DNA of 64,000 nt from Spirochaetales bacterium. Its GTDB lineage: Bacteria > Spirochaetota > Spirochaetia > UBA9216. The notes beneath the pieces were generated by a model, which was given only the letters and a program-made list of their open reading frames with translations, did not search any database and was not told the DNA's origin. The stretch lies in the NCBI GenBank assembly GCA_016839055.1, contig JAEKNX010000013.1:83707-147706 (forward strand), read 5' to 3'. Of this stretch, positions 53,927 to 63,785 are shown one piece after another (within the stretch, counting starts at the first letter, position 1; each line of letters opens with the position of its first letter). The position numbers were made by a program, and so were the translations under genes.

Positions 53927-54052
53927 TATTTTCTCCTATATTTCAATAAATTCTTCTACACAATAGCTGATACAGATTCCTGCTGCTGATACGCGAAAAG
54001 CGGGATTTTTCACAATGACGCTATGATCAATGTTGAAAATACAATATTTTTT

Positions 54053-54898
54053 TCATTTCACTACTTCTCCTGTAAACATCGTATAGGTCAAAAAACCGGC
54101 ATAATCCGGTCTATTAAAAATACAATTTTCTGAATTAAGATCAGTGATGCTCTTATACTGAGACCATGACTCCGGAGACACTTCAGCATGGGCCCTGCCC
54201 CAGAACATATCCAGAAGCCCTGATACAGATTTTTCATCCTCATCATCAGCTGACCATCTGATATCTGCTGCAAAAGTTCTGGACTTTATGTTTTTAAGCC
54301 CTATTCTTTTAAGCCATAGCGGAGCCCTCATATAGTGAAGGTCAGGATCTGTTTCCGGAGTTACCGGGATGTTTGCAGCGAGGGTTGCATTTAATTCAGA
54401 CTCCAGCAGGGGATAGCCCGGCAGTAGTTTCTGACTAGACCAGAACAGTAGAGCAATGGTGCCGCCGATCTTTGTTATTCCGGCCATCTCTGCAAGAATC
54501 TCGTAGGGCTCCTCTGCCAGACAACCTGTCTCAACAGGCCCCGGCCAAAGGCCGTCACTACACCATACAAAGTCGAAGCTGTTTTCCAGGTAATCAAGAT
54601 TATTGATATCGCTCTTTTCAAAAACAATCTGACTAGAAAGCCCCTTTTCTTCAGCGAGTTTTGTTGCATAATTCAAATGCTCCACCGCAAAGTCTGCCCC
54701 TGTAATCTTAATCCCATCATTTCCTTCAGCCATCCAGACAGAATGATTTCCTATACCACAAGGGATATCTAAAACGCTGCACCCAGGAAATAACCCTAAT
54801 TCATGAATTGCACCTCTTATTGCTTTTTCAGATATCCTATTACTATTTTCTAAATTCTTAATATAATCTTCCGCTCTATGTCGGTTGTTTTCTGCCAT
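54053..54898 (-). CDS. Class I SAM-dependent methyltransferase
   Basis: 281 residues. Motif I is SVLDIPCGIGNHSVWMA (near residues 36-52), followed by the acidic loop KITGADFAVEHL and motif IV-like DFVWCSDGLWP. The target is unknown. It follows the binding-protein gene at 54921 by 22 bases in the same direction, at the end of the transporter array. A methyltransferase there could modify a metal-binding small molecule, but this is only context. Confidence 0.85.
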   Translation of the reverse strand: MAENNRHRAEDYIKNLENSNRISEKAIRGAIHELGLFPGCSVLDIPCGIGNHSVWMAEGNDGIKITGADFAVEHLNYATKLAEEKGLSSQIVFEKSDINNLDYLENSFDFVWCSDGLWPGPVETGCLAEEPYEILAEMAGITKIGGTIALLFWSSQKLLPGYPLLESELNATLAANIPVTPETDPDLHYMRAPLWLKRIGLKNIKSRTFAADIRWSADDEDEKSVSGLLDMFWGRAHAEVSPESWSQYKSITDLNSENCIFNRPDYAGFLTYTMFTGEVVK

Positions 54899-54920
54899 TT
54901 CTTCTCCTTTTCTTAACTAT

Positions 54921-56045
54921 CTACTCTTCGGGATAGACAAAAACCCCATGCTCATTTAAGTCATAGTCAATCCGCATAAAGCGTGTCAGATAATCCTGAT
55001 GTATCGCCTTCGGATCAAAATCGGAAAAAAGTTCAGGATGAAACCATTTAGCCATATAGGAAAATCCGATAATAAATCTGGGTGTTCCGAAGAATTCCCC
55101 AGCAATCATATAAACCCTGTTATTCTTTACCGCGTCAAACCCGTTAAATACAGAATGTTTAATTATTTGTTCTCTATTCTGCCTTATGACAGTCTCGTCA
55201 TCAACTCCTGTCCCGTAGCCCTTCTGACTTGGCTCGCAGACTACCAGAATGTCAACATTCTGAGCTGCCAGCCATTCAGGATCTACTGCCTGAACCCAGC
55301 CCCCTGCCGAAAGAAGGTTCGCCGCTGTATTGATGCAGCCAGTTAACATATTCCGTTCGGGTATAGCTGTAAAGTCATCGGTAAAGGTCTGAATATCATC
55401 GATTCCTCCCCAGCCGGTTTTATAGAATAATGAAGGCTTATCACTCTCGTCAAGAACTTCAGTTTTCCTGATCATTTCACCGATTAGCTTTTCATACCAA
55501 CGGGAGTATTCTTCGGCTTCCTTTTCCCTGCCAAGCAGCAATCCGAGTTTTTCAATATTCTCCTTCATCGTAGAAGGTTCATGAAAATTCAGAGTTACAA
55601 CAGGAATATCCGGTTCAAGTTTTGAAACCATTTCATTAAAACCGGGCATTGGAATATCAACGGCAATAAAAAGGTCAACATCCATTTCAAATATCTTCTC
55701 ATAATTCAATTCATATACACTCATTCCGGAAATAAGGGGAATTTCATCAAGGTTGGGAAAGATTGTCCGATCCGAAGTAAAACTGTCCCTGCCGACTACC
55801 ATATCCCAGGCATCGACAATCTTAAGGGCCTCTCCTGTTGCAAAATGGCTGAAAGCAATCCGTTCTACAGGTAAGTTCACCGTGACCTCTCTGCCTTTGG
55901 AGTCCGTTATGGTTATCGAGTCAGACACATTTCCCGGATCTGTGGGCAAGAAGGATTCGCACTCCTGCTGTCCTCCTGCAAAAAGCGAGGTAAAACATAA
56001 TACTCCAATAAGCATCGTTAATAGTAATTTCTTCTTCATTTTCAT
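54921..56045 (-). CDS. ABC transporter substrate-binding protein, FepB/TroA-like (copy C)
   Basis: About 374 residues from ATG 56045, which overlaps the MATE stop as ATGA. A signal peptide ends in LFAGGQQE. The mature part is a class III binding protein of the iron-siderophore/cobalamin type (PF01497-like): TITDSKGREVTVNLPVERI, then the long central helix and a second lobe (AVDPEWLAAQNVDILVV). It shares the C-terminal AKWFHPELFSDFDP block with copies A and B but is otherwise more diverged. No FecCD-type permease is encoded nearby. Confidence 0.88.
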   Translation of the reverse strand: MKMKKKLLLTMLIGVLCFTSLFAGGQQECESFLPTDPGNVSDSITITDSKGREVTVNLPVERIAFSHFATGEALKIVDAWDMVVGRDSFTSDRTIFPNLDEIPLISGMSVYELNYEKIFEMDVDLFIAVDIPMPGFNEMVSKLEPDIPVVTLNFHEPSTMKENIEKLGLLLGREKEAEEYSRWYEKLIGEMIRKTEVLDESDKPSLFYKTGWGGIDDIQTFTDDFTAIPERNMLTGCINTAANLLSAGGWVQAVDPEWLAAQNVDILVVCEPSQKGYGTGVDDETVIRQNREQIIKHSVFNGFDAVKNNRVYMIAGEFFGTPRFIIGFSYMAKWFHPELFSDFDPKAIHQDYLTRFMRIDYDLNEHGVFVYPEE

Positions 56046-57424
56046 ACGGCACATTTTTCAGCTTCAAGCCGTTTTACATCACCTCTTCTAAGTCGTTTAA
56101 ACTCTCCTGTCACCATAAATAACACCCAAATAATAACAACCAGATCGATACAGAAAGAGCCTTTATAAATCCAACTGATTCCGAAAAATCTTGGAAGCGT
56201 AAGCATAACCGGCACATAGAAAACAAGCTGCCGGGCTATTCCCATAATTGATACGGGCTTTGGATTGTTAATTGCCGGAAAAAACGTCATTGCCATGAAA
56301 ATAACGGGAAGTATGGGGAGAAGAGCCATAAGAAAACGAAAGTTGGCAAGATCCGATGCAACAAAGTCCCTTGCAGGTAACATCAAATGCAATACAAACT
56401 GTGGATTAATCATCATAACAGACCATAAAGGCATCATAAGTATTGTTGCGGCAACACCGAAAATCTTAAAATAGCTGATTACACGGCCATACTTTTCAGC
56501 ACCGAAGTTAATACCTACAGCCGGCTGTAAAGCCCTCATTAGACCAAAGATCGGAGTTAACATAAACAGGAATATTCTGTAAGCTATACCGTAGAAGGCG
56601 ATATCTGAAGTAGTACCAAATCGGCTCAGGGCATTCAGAACTACAATCCCCTGCATCAAGGTCATAAATGTCATAATCAAGGAAGGGATTCCATTCGATA
56701 TAATAATTCTTATTATTTCTCTATCTCGTGACAAAACAAACGGCTTAGCATCGAAGGAGATTCTCTTTCCTGAGGCGTAAATAAAGAAAACAACTGTATA
56801 AATCAGCATACCAAGGTTCGTTCCCCAGGCTGCTCCTTTTACACCAAATCCCAAAACGACTATCAGGATGTAATTGGCAATAATATTCACAACCAGGCCA
56901 ATAGCCATCATTACAGCAGCGGTTCCCATTTTACCTTCAGAACGAACAACCATATTCCCGGAAAGCCCCGCTATCCAAAAAATTGAACCAAAAAGAGTCA
57001 CTCGAAAGTAATCAACACCGTAGAGAAGTGCTTCACCAGAACCACCCATCATTTGAACCAAAGGTTTCGTAAAGATAAGGCCTACCATGGTCAACCCGAC
57101 TCCGAAGACGACATTGAGATAATTCACATTCCCAATTAGTTTCTTCTGTGTTTTATGGTCATTCGCGCCGAGGGCGATACTCAGTGCAGAACCGGCACCT
57201 ACTCCAATAAGCGAACCAAAGCCAAGGGACAATTGACTTAAAGGATATGCCAAAGAAACACCGGCAAGCGCTGTTTCTCCGACAAAACGACCGACAAAAA
57301 TCGCATCAAAAACGGTATTAAGCCCGTACAGTACCATAGCTACAACAGCCGGCCAGGAAAGATTCACCATAACTGACCACATATTGCCATTTAGTATCTT
57401 ATTTTTTTCTTTATCTTTTTCCAC
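56042..57424 (-). CDS. MATE family efflux transporter
   Basis: 460 residues with twelve membrane helices in two similar halves. The family segments include LSWPAVVAMVLYGLNTVFDAIFVGRFVG and, in the second half, GIVVLNALSRFGTTSDIAFYGIAYR. It expels small molecules using Na+ or H+. It starts with GTG 57424 after TAGGAG. Placed between binding proteins B and C of the transporter array, it might export a metallophore or other small ligand that the binding proteins recapture; general drug efflux is the alternative. Confidence 0.9.
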   Translation of the reverse strand: MEKDKEKNKILNGNMWSVMVNLSWPAVVAMVLYGLNTVFDAIFVGRFVGETALAGVSLAYPLSQLSLGFGSLIGVGAGSALSIALGANDHKTQKKLIGNVNYLNVVFGVGLTMVGLIFTKPLVQMMGGSGEALLYGVDYFRVTLFGSIFWIAGLSGNMVVRSEGKMGTAAVMMAIGLVVNIIANYILIVVLGFGVKGAAWGTNLGMLIYTVVFFIYASGKRISFDAKPFVLSRDREIIRIIISNGIPSLIMTFMTLMQGIVVLNALSRFGTTSDIAFYGIAYRIFLFMLTPIFGLMRALQPAVGINFGAEKYGRVISYFKIFGVAATILMMPLWSVMMINPQFVLHLMLPARDFVASDLANFRFLMALLPILPVIFMAMTFFPAINNPKPVSIMGIARQLVFYVPVMLTLPRFFGISWIYKGSFCIDLVVIIWVLFMVTGEFKRLRRGDVKRLEAEKCAV

Positions 57425-57459
57425 AATTTACTCCTAATAACAATCCCAGGATGAACTAA

Positions 57460-57624
57460 TTAACTTCCATATTGCCTTTCTACCATCGATGAAAAGATCC
57501 CCTGTTTTTCTTTTAACTCCAAAGGGCTACCTGTCTCTGCAATAGTACCGTCTTTAATAACAACAATCTTATCAGCACCTGAAACGGTTCTCATACGGTG
57601 GGCAATTATTAAAACCGTTTTGTT
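57460..57624 (-). pseudogene. Relic of an ABC half-transporter C-terminus
   Basis: 54 codons and a stop read NKTVLIIAHRMRTVSGADKI, then VVIKDGTIAETGS and QGIFSSMVERQYG, nearly identical to the last residues of the ABC protein at 58840-60582. An in-frame TAA lies directly upstream, so it is not expressed alone. It marks a second copy of the ABC pair that was lost downstream of binding protein B. Confidence 0.9.
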
Positions 57625-57658
57625 TTACATATATTTTCATTTTTTTCTCCTGTTCAAT

Positions 57659-58807
57659 TTATTCTAAGGAATAGCTAAATATTCCCTGCTTACTGACATC
57701 AAAATCCAATCTTTGAAATCTTGTTATATATTCCTGATGCATTTTCTCCGGGTCGAGATCGTTAAATAAGTCTGGATGAAACCATTTGGCCAGATATATC
57801 AGGCTAACAAACCACGAATCGGTTACAAGATCTCCATAGATCATATGAACATTTCCAGTTTTTACCGCATCCGAGGATTCAAATGCGGGTTGTTCTGAAA
57901 TATTGTCCATAAGCGTTTTTGCTCCTGAAAGGTCATTTACCCCATAGCCCATTTCCGGGGTCTGTGAGACGATATAACATTCCCTAATTATCATTTTAGG
58001 ATTCTGTTCTATCACCCATTCAGGATCTACTGCTACCCAGTTACCGGGAATGTCACGGGAAAGACTTCGTCCCCCTGCTTTTCTGATCAATTCATTTTTT
58101 AGAAAATTATCCGAGCCAAATGTTCCGTATGGAGGTGGCGGTGACATTCCATATTCCCCTCCATAGTAGAAAAAGACATCCTTTAGCTCCTCTTTCGACA
58201 GTGTTTGAATTCGCTCATCAACAACATTGGTATAACTCTCAATCCATTCTATAAATTCTGTGGCCTCATCCTCTCTATCCAGAATTGCCCCAAGAATGCT
58301 GACGGCTTTAGTAGACTCGAAAGACAGCTGTATAATAGTAACCTCTGATGCGAGTGCTTCATATCGATGATAAAAATCCGGATCCATGCAGAGTAAATCT
58401 GGATCAAGACTGATTATCTTTTCATAATCAACTGCACCGCCCTCACTTATTGGCGGGAGGTTTGCGATAACAGGGAAAAAAGCCTCATTCCTCATTACGT
58501 AATCATTTGATGCAACAATCAGCTCTTCCGCTTTCAGGGCTTTAATTACCGCAAAAACTTCACCCATCCCTTCGGCAATCACCGTATTCACCGGTTTGTT
58601 TATGGTTACCTGATTACCAACGCAATCGATAATTGTTATATACTCATCGGTGTTTTCTACAAGCCATTCAGGTTTTGACGTTCCCTCAGCGGTTTCACTG
58701 ATGGCTACCCCAGGATTAACAGATTTCTTTTCCTGCTGTCCCGCTGAAAAAAGTGGGCTAAAACATAATGCTCCAATAAGCATTGTTAATATAATTTTCT
58801 TTTTCAT
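57659..58807 (-). CDS. ABC transporter substrate-binding protein, FepB/TroA-like (copy B)
   Basis: 382 residues with a signal peptide ending in SAGQQEK. The mature protein is a class III metal-complex binding protein: DEYITIIDCVGNQVTINKP at the start, then the distinctive YYGGEYGMSPPPPYGTFG loop and AVDPEWVIEQNPKMII in the second lobe. By eye it is about nine-tenths identical to copy A (62398-63552) outside the signal peptide, so the two arose by recent duplication. It follows the ABC2 gene by 32 bases and precedes the ABC relic. Confidence 0.9.
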   Translation of the reverse strand: MKKKIILTMLIGALCFSPLFSAGQQEKKSVNPGVAISETAEGTSKPEWLVENTDEYITIIDCVGNQVTINKPVNTVIAEGMGEVFAVIKALKAEELIVASNDYVMRNEAFFPVIANLPPISEGGAVDYEKIISLDPDLLCMDPDFYHRYEALASEVTIIQLSFESTKAVSILGAILDREDEATEFIEWIESYTNVVDERIQTLSKEELKDVFFYYGGEYGMSPPPPYGTFGSDNFLKNELIRKAGGRSLSRDIPGNWVAVDPEWVIEQNPKMIIRECYIVSQTPEMGYGVNDLSGAKTLMDNISEQPAFESSDAVKTGNVHMIYGDLVTDSWFVSLIYLAKWFHPDLFNDLDPEKMHQEYITRFQRLDFDVSKQGIFSYSLE

Positions 58808-58839
58808 TTTCTTATTCCTCCATTAGTTAAATTAATCGA

Positions 58840-60582
58840 TTATTGCTGCAAGTTAACTCCATATTGCCTTTCTACCATCGATGAAAAGATTCCCTGTTGT
58901 TCTTTTAATTCAAAAGGTGTCCCTGTTTCAGCGATAGCTCCGTCTTTAATAACGACAATCTTATCAGCTCCGGAAACGGTTCTCATGCGGTGAGCAATAA
59001 TTAAAACGGTCTTGTTTTTTATAAGTTCACTGAGTGCAGTCTGAATTTTACTCTCATTTTCCGCATCAAGTGATGCTGTTGCTTCGTCCAGCAGAATAAT
59101 AGGCGCGTCTTTCAGCATTGCCCTGGCTATTGATATGCGCTGCCGCTCGCCTCCCGATAGCTTCTCACCATTTTCTCCGATCCGGGTATCATACCCTTGC
59201 GGAAGTTTTTTTATAAACTCATCGCATTGTGCTAGCCGCGCAGCCTTCATTACTTCATCATCCGATGCGTCCTTCTTTCCGAGACGAATATTATCCATAA
59301 CACTTGAATTGAACAGGGTAACATCCTGAAAAACTATTGAGAAATTATTTAGAAGGGTTTCAGGATCAACCAAAGAGATATCTTCTCCGCCCAGAGTAAT
59401 AACACCCTTGTCAATATCCCAAAAGCGGGCAGACAACTTTGCTACCGTGCTTTTCCCACCGCCGGAGGGCCCTACAAGCGCGGTTACTTCGCCCTGTCTG
59501 GCCGTAAAGCTTATATTCTTCAATGTCTGCACCCCCTCCTGATAAGAAAAGTCAACCTTATTAAACTCGATATCGAAATTTTCAGGATGAATCACTGATT
59601 TCCCAGCCTGCCTTGGCATAGCATCCATTTCTTTCATACGTTTTATACGCACATTCAGATACAGAAGCGCAGCAAAATTATCGAAAGCCGCCATAATGGG
59701 GTCATAGATACGTGCCGCAACAACAAGAAAAACAAGGTAGGTAAAAATATTTACAGAGCCCGTTGCCAAAAGATAAGCACCGGCTAAAATGACGCTGGGA
59801 AGCCCCAGTTTCAAGAACATATACGAGAGATTGATAAATGCACCCAATAAAAGCTCCCCTTTAATCAGAAACTTTTCGAAATTATCCAGGTTTAAGCTTA
59901 TTTTATTTGAATAGTCCTCTTCTCTGTTATAGGCTTTTATTTCATGAGCCGAGTCAAGCCCCTCCTGAATCTCGTCAGAGATATCCCTTTTTTTATTATA
60001 CAGTTCTGCATGCATCCTGTTTTGAAACTTTGTTGACAGATAAAAAACAAATATAGCAACTGGAACTACCCAGAATACAGCAAGAGAGAGCTGCCAGTTG
60101 TAAAAAAACATCATCACACCCATAAGTACAGTTGTCACTGCCGCCGCATAAAGCTGGGGAACTGTATGAGAAAAGAGCTGCTCTATCTGTGTAGCATCTT
60201 CCATTATGGTTGAGCTTAAATCCGCAATATCTTTTTTACCGAAAAACGCCAGAGGCAGCTTTCTTAGGGTTTCAGCAAGACCGATCCGCTGGTTGGCGCT
60301 TTCTTCATAAACTTTAGTGTAGGCCGAGGCATATTGAAAATAAGCGATAACAAACATCACAAGAACAAACGCTGCGGACATAATTACATAGTAGAGAATG
60401 CTGTCTGTCCGGCTATTTGAAGAGTGAAGCAGTGACCCCATGTATTCATCTAAAAATTTAAAGCCGAGAACTACCGGAATCATAAAGCTGATATCCATTA
60501 CTGTAGTCCAGATAATTGAGTGGAAAAGATCTTTTGCACCTTTTTCAGACATAGCGTATTTCTTTTGAAAGTATTTAAGCAT
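58840..60582 (-). CDS. ABC half-transporter, exporter fold (ABC2)
   Basis: 580 residues: six membrane helices in an exporter-type domain (about 1-320) and a complete nucleotide-binding domain. Walker A GPSGGGKSTVAK, signature LSGGERQRIS, Walker B IILLDEATAS and the H-loop IIAHRMRT are intact. Its start overlaps the end of ABC1 by eight bases, so the two form a heterodimer. Paired exporter-fold ABC proteins next to metal-chelate genes include the siderophore importers YbtPQ and IrtAB; the flanking binding proteins make import likely here, but drug or lipid export cannot be excluded. Confidence 0.9.
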   Translation of the reverse strand: MLKYFQKKYAMSEKGAKDLFHSIIWTTVMDISFMIPVVLGFKFLDEYMGSLLHSSNSRTDSILYYVIMSAAFVLVMFVIAYFQYASAYTKVYEESANQRIGLAETLRKLPLAFFGKKDIADLSSTIMEDATQIEQLFSHTVPQLYAAAVTTVLMGVMMFFYNWQLSLAVFWVVPVAIFVFYLSTKFQNRMHAELYNKKRDISDEIQEGLDSAHEIKAYNREEDYSNKISLNLDNFEKFLIKGELLLGAFINLSYMFLKLGLPSVILAGAYLLATGSVNIFTYLVFLVVAARIYDPIMAAFDNFAALLYLNVRIKRMKEMDAMPRQAGKSVIHPENFDIEFNKVDFSYQEGVQTLKNISFTARQGEVTALVGPSGGGKSTVAKLSARFWDIDKGVITLGGEDISLVDPETLLNNFSIVFQDVTLFNSSVMDNIRLGKKDASDDEVMKAARLAQCDEFIKKLPQGYDTRIGENGEKLSGGERQRISIARAMLKDAPIILLDEATASLDAENESKIQTALSELIKNKTVLIIAHRMRTVSGADKIVVIKDGAIAETGTPFELKEQQGIFSSMVERQYGVNLQQ

Positions 60583-62383
60583 TTTGACCTCCTATGCCAA
60601 CCGTCTCTTTAGCAGCAATTTTCCATGCGACGGTTTCCTGATATTCATCCCACATGGTTCTATATATTCCATCTCGATTCAGCAGATCCGCATGGGTTCC
60701 CTCTTCCGCAATTTTCCCGTTTTCTATAACCAGAATTCTGTCAACATCCTGAACACTTGTAAGACGGTGAGCTATCATAAGAGTAGTCTTACCATGGCTG
60801 AGCTTTTTAAGGGCTTTCTGGATTAAATGTTCATTTTCGGGGTCGGCAAAGGCAGTGGCTTCATCTAAAACAACAATGGGAGCATTCTTAACCATGGCCC
60901 TGGCAAGGGCAATTCGCTGCTGTTCTCCACCGGAAAGATAGGTCCCCTTCGAACCCATTACCGTATCAAGCCCATCGCTTAAGTTTTCTATGATTTCTCT
61001 TGACTGCGAAGAATCAATTGCCTGATTTATTTCTTCCTCTCCGACGCCTTCCTTTCCAAAGACGACATTCTCTCTTAATGAACCCTTGAACAACTTTGTG
61101 CTCTGGAACACAAAAGAAATATTATCCATCAGTTCTTTTTGGGAAATATCCCTGACGTTTATTCCTCCGACCAAGACTTCACCTTCATCGACATCCCAGA
61201 AGCGGGCGGCCAGACGGGCAATAGTCGTTTTCCCTCCCCCTGAAGCACCGACAAGGGCAGCAGTTTCACCCTCGCGCAATGTAAAGCTGATTTTATCCAG
61301 AGCGCGTTTATCGCTCCCTTCATATGAGAAGACTACATCCTTAAACTCCAGGCTGTGACTACCGATACTTTTCGTGTTTTTGGAATAAGTCATGCCTGGG
61401 TAATCCAGAAGGCTATCCAGCCTGTCTATTACCTGCTCTGCTATCATTATATTTCGCTGAAAATGCATCGATTTCATTAAAAGTGAAGAAAAAAGCGGCG
61501 ATATAAGAATATAAAAAATGAAATTGGCTAATACAAGGGCCAGGTTTTCGCCTCTTCCGATCAAAAGTATGGCCATTGGAATTAGAAAGAATGCGGCCGA
61601 CTGCATAATTACTGTAAAAAACGACATCGGTTTTCGCCAAAGAAGTGTAAAAGCAAGAACCATCTCTTTATATTTGATTATGCTGTCATGAAACCTTTTA
61701 AAGGAAAATATACTTTGACCAAATGTTTTAACAACCGGAATACCGCGGATATACTCCACAGATTCTGAACTCATCTCCTCCAAAGAATCAAAATACAGTT
61801 TTTGAAAGTTCTGACCTTTAGTGCTATTCATAAACTTCATTGTTACGAATCCCAGAATAATAGGAACCAGGGAGGCAAGACCCATTCTCCAGTCTACAAG
61901 AAGAATCAGCAAGATAAGAATAATGGGTGAAACAATACTGCCTGCCATGTCGGGTAGCTGGTGAGCCAGGAATGCATGGGTCGTTCCCGCGCCGTCGTTT
62001 ACAATCTTTCGTATTTTCCCGCTTGAATGCTTATCAAAAAAACCAAGAGGCATGGACAGTATCCTTTTCATGCCAACCTTTTGCATTCCGACCTCAACGC
62101 GAAATGCCGCAAGGTGTGAACTCATTAGTGCGAAGAAATATACTACAATACCTCCTATTGCACTTGCAAAGGCAAGCCACGCATACAGACCAACATTAGA
62201 AACATCGATTGCCTGGGGTGCTGATAATATCTCCCGGACTATGTACCACACAAGCACAAAGGGCACAATGTTAAGACATACAGAAATTCCTGATAAAAAC
62301 AATGCCAAAGGCAGTAGTGCTTTTTTCCTGCCCATATAAGGCATTAATCTTTTTAAAACAAACTCTTTTTTCTTTTTTTGCAT
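60575..62383 (-). CDS. ABC half-transporter, exporter fold (ABC1)
   Basis: 602 residues. Exporter-type membrane domain (about 15-330) and a nucleotide-binding domain with intact Walker A GASGGGKTTIARL, signature LSGGEQQRIALARAM, Walker B IVVLDEATAFADPE and H-loop MIAHRLTS. The start is supported by AAGGAG upstream, 15 bases past the stop of binding protein A. It overlaps ABC2 and should form a heterodimer with it. A relic of another copy of its first codons is at 63786-63867. Confidence 0.9.
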   Translation of the reverse strand: MQKKKKEFVLKRLMPYMGRKKALLPLALFLSGISVCLNIVPFVLVWYIVREILSAPQAIDVSNVGLYAWLAFASAIGGIVVYFFALMSSHLAAFRVEVGMQKVGMKRILSMPLGFFDKHSSGKIRKIVNDGAGTTHAFLAHQLPDMAGSIVSPIILILLILLVDWRMGLASLVPIILGFVTMKFMNSTKGQNFQKLYFDSLEEMSSESVEYIRGIPVVKTFGQSIFSFKRFHDSIIKYKEMVLAFTLLWRKPMSFFTVIMQSAAFFLIPMAILLIGRGENLALVLANFIFYILISPLFSSLLMKSMHFQRNIMIAEQVIDRLDSLLDYPGMTYSKNTKSIGSHSLEFKDVVFSYEGSDKRALDKISFTLREGETAALVGASGGGKTTIARLAARFWDVDEGEVLVGGINVRDISQKELMDNISFVFQSTKLFKGSLRENVVFGKEGVGEEEINQAIDSSQSREIIENLSDGLDTVMGSKGTYLSGGEQQRIALARAMVKNAPIVVLDEATAFADPENEHLIQKALKKLSHGKTTLMIAHRLTSVQDVDRILVIENGKIAEEGTHADLLNRDGIYRTMWDEYQETVAWKIAAKETVGIGGQNA

Positions 62384-62397
62384 ATTACTAATTCTCC

Positions 62398-63552
62398 TTA
62401 CTGCTTAGCCGAATAAGCAAAAACACCCTGCTTACTGACGTCAAAATCCAGTCTCTGAAATCTTGTTAAATATTCCTGATGCATTTTATCCGGGTCGAGA
62501 TCGTTAAATAAGTCCGGATGAAACCATTTTGCAAGATATATCAAACTGACAAACCATGAATCGGTTGCAAGATCTCCATAAAGCATATGAACATTTCCAG
62601 TTTTTACTGCATCCGAGGATTCAAAGGCAGGTTGGCCCGAAATATTTTCCATAAGCGTTTTTGCTCCTGAAAGGTCATTTACCCCATAGCCCATTTCCGG
62701 GGTCTGTGAGACGATATAGCATTCCCTGATTATCATTTTTGGATTCTGTTCTATCACCCATTCAGGATCTACAGCTACCCAGTCACCGGGGATGTCCCGG
62801 GAGAGACTTCGTCCCCCTGCTTTTCTGATCAATTCATTTTTCAGAAAATTATCCGAGCCAAAGGTTCCATATGGAGGTGGCGGTGACATTCCGTACTCCC
62901 CTCCATAGTAGAAAAACACATCCTTTAACTCATATTCCGACAGGCTTTCAATACGCTCTTCAACAACATTGGTATAACTCTCAATCCAACCAATAAAATC
63001 TGCAGCTTCATCCTCTCTACCCAGAATTGCGCCTAGAATACTGATTGCTTCAGTAGACTCGAAAGACAGCTGTATAATAGGCATCTCTGATGCGAGCGCT
63101 TCATATTGATGATAAAAAAACGGATCTATGCAGACTAAATCGGGATCAAGACTAATTATCTTTTCATAATCAACCGCCCCACCCTCACTTATTGGCGGGA
63201 GATTTGCGATTACAGGAAAGAAAGCCTCATTTCTCATTACGTAATCATTTGATGCAACAAACAGCTCCTCCGCCTTCAGGGCTTTAATTGCCGCAAAGAC
63301 AGCCCCCATTCCTTCGGCAATCATCGTATTCACCGGTTTATTTATGGTTACCTGATTACCAACGCAATCGATAACGGTAATATAATCATCAGTGTTCTCC
63401 ACAAGCCAGTCCGGTGCAGAAACATCAGTAGACACTTCAACGGCGACAGGTACCGTATTTACAGATTCATTATCCTGCTGACCGCCAGCAAATACAGTTG
63501 ATACTGAGATTATTATTATAATTGATATAATAGTTATTTTTTTCATAGACAC
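62398..63552 (-). CDS. ABC transporter substrate-binding protein, FepB/TroA-like (copy A)
   Basis: 384 residues, signal peptide ending in VFAGGQQDN, then the same class III fold as copy B, with the GMSPPPPYGTFG loop and FHPDLFNDLDP near the C-terminus. It is first in the transcript A, ABC1, ABC2, B, (relic), MATE, C, methyltransferase. The ligand is unknown; the family binds iron siderophores, haem, cobalamin or bare metals. The promoter at 63570-63604 carries a palindrome. The presence of binding proteins with exporter-fold ABC partners and no FecCD permease is unusual. Confidence 0.9.
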   Translation of the reverse strand: MSMKKITIISIIIIISVSTVFAGGQQDNESVNTVPVAVEVSTDVSAPDWLVENTDDYITVIDCVGNQVTINKPVNTMIAEGMGAVFAAIKALKAEELFVASNDYVMRNEAFFPVIANLPPISEGGAVDYEKIISLDPDLVCIDPFFYHQYEALASEMPIIQLSFESTEAISILGAILGREDEAADFIGWIESYTNVVEERIESLSEYELKDVFFYYGGEYGMSPPPPYGTFGSDNFLKNELIRKAGGRSLSRDIPGDWVAVDPEWVIEQNPKMIIRECYIVSQTPEMGYGVNDLSGAKTLMENISGQPAFESSDAVKTGNVHMLYGDLATDSWFVSLIYLAKWFHPDLFNDLDPDKMHQEYLTRFQRLDFDVSKQGVFAYSAKQ

Positions 63553-63569
63553 CTCTTTTTGTTAATACT

Positions 63570-63604
63570 GGTTAACATTAAATGTTTAACCTCATCTCTG
63601 TCAA
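63570..63604 (-). promoter_or_regulatory. Promoter of the binding-protein/ABC array with a 22-bp palindrome
   Basis: On the minus strand TTGACA (63604-63599), an 18-base spacer and TAATGT (63580-63575). GGTTAAACATT / TAATGTTAACC (63591-63570) is an imperfect 22-bp palindrome covering the -10 region. TTGACA and TAATGTTA are shared with the FTR1 promoter, hinting at common metal control. From 63605 to 63785 I see nothing else identifiable. Confidence 0.6.
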
Positions 63605-63785
63605 TAGTTTTTGAATATTTATTTTAAATCCCTTCTTTAATTAGGCACTCCTACTAATTAAAAGAGACTAATCTTGAAAAAAAAGCACCTAAAAAGAACA
63701 GGAAGGTAGAGGGGAATAATATATTGTGTGTTTTTACCCAGACGCGAACAAACGGAATGATTATAAGAATCGCTTAAATCCCGAA

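Noticed and set aside
53475..53966. 163-residue open frame on the plus strand
   Set aside because: The minus-strand 116-residue frame has a ribosome site and regular membrane helices; the plus frame is its shadow and includes the tandem repeat.
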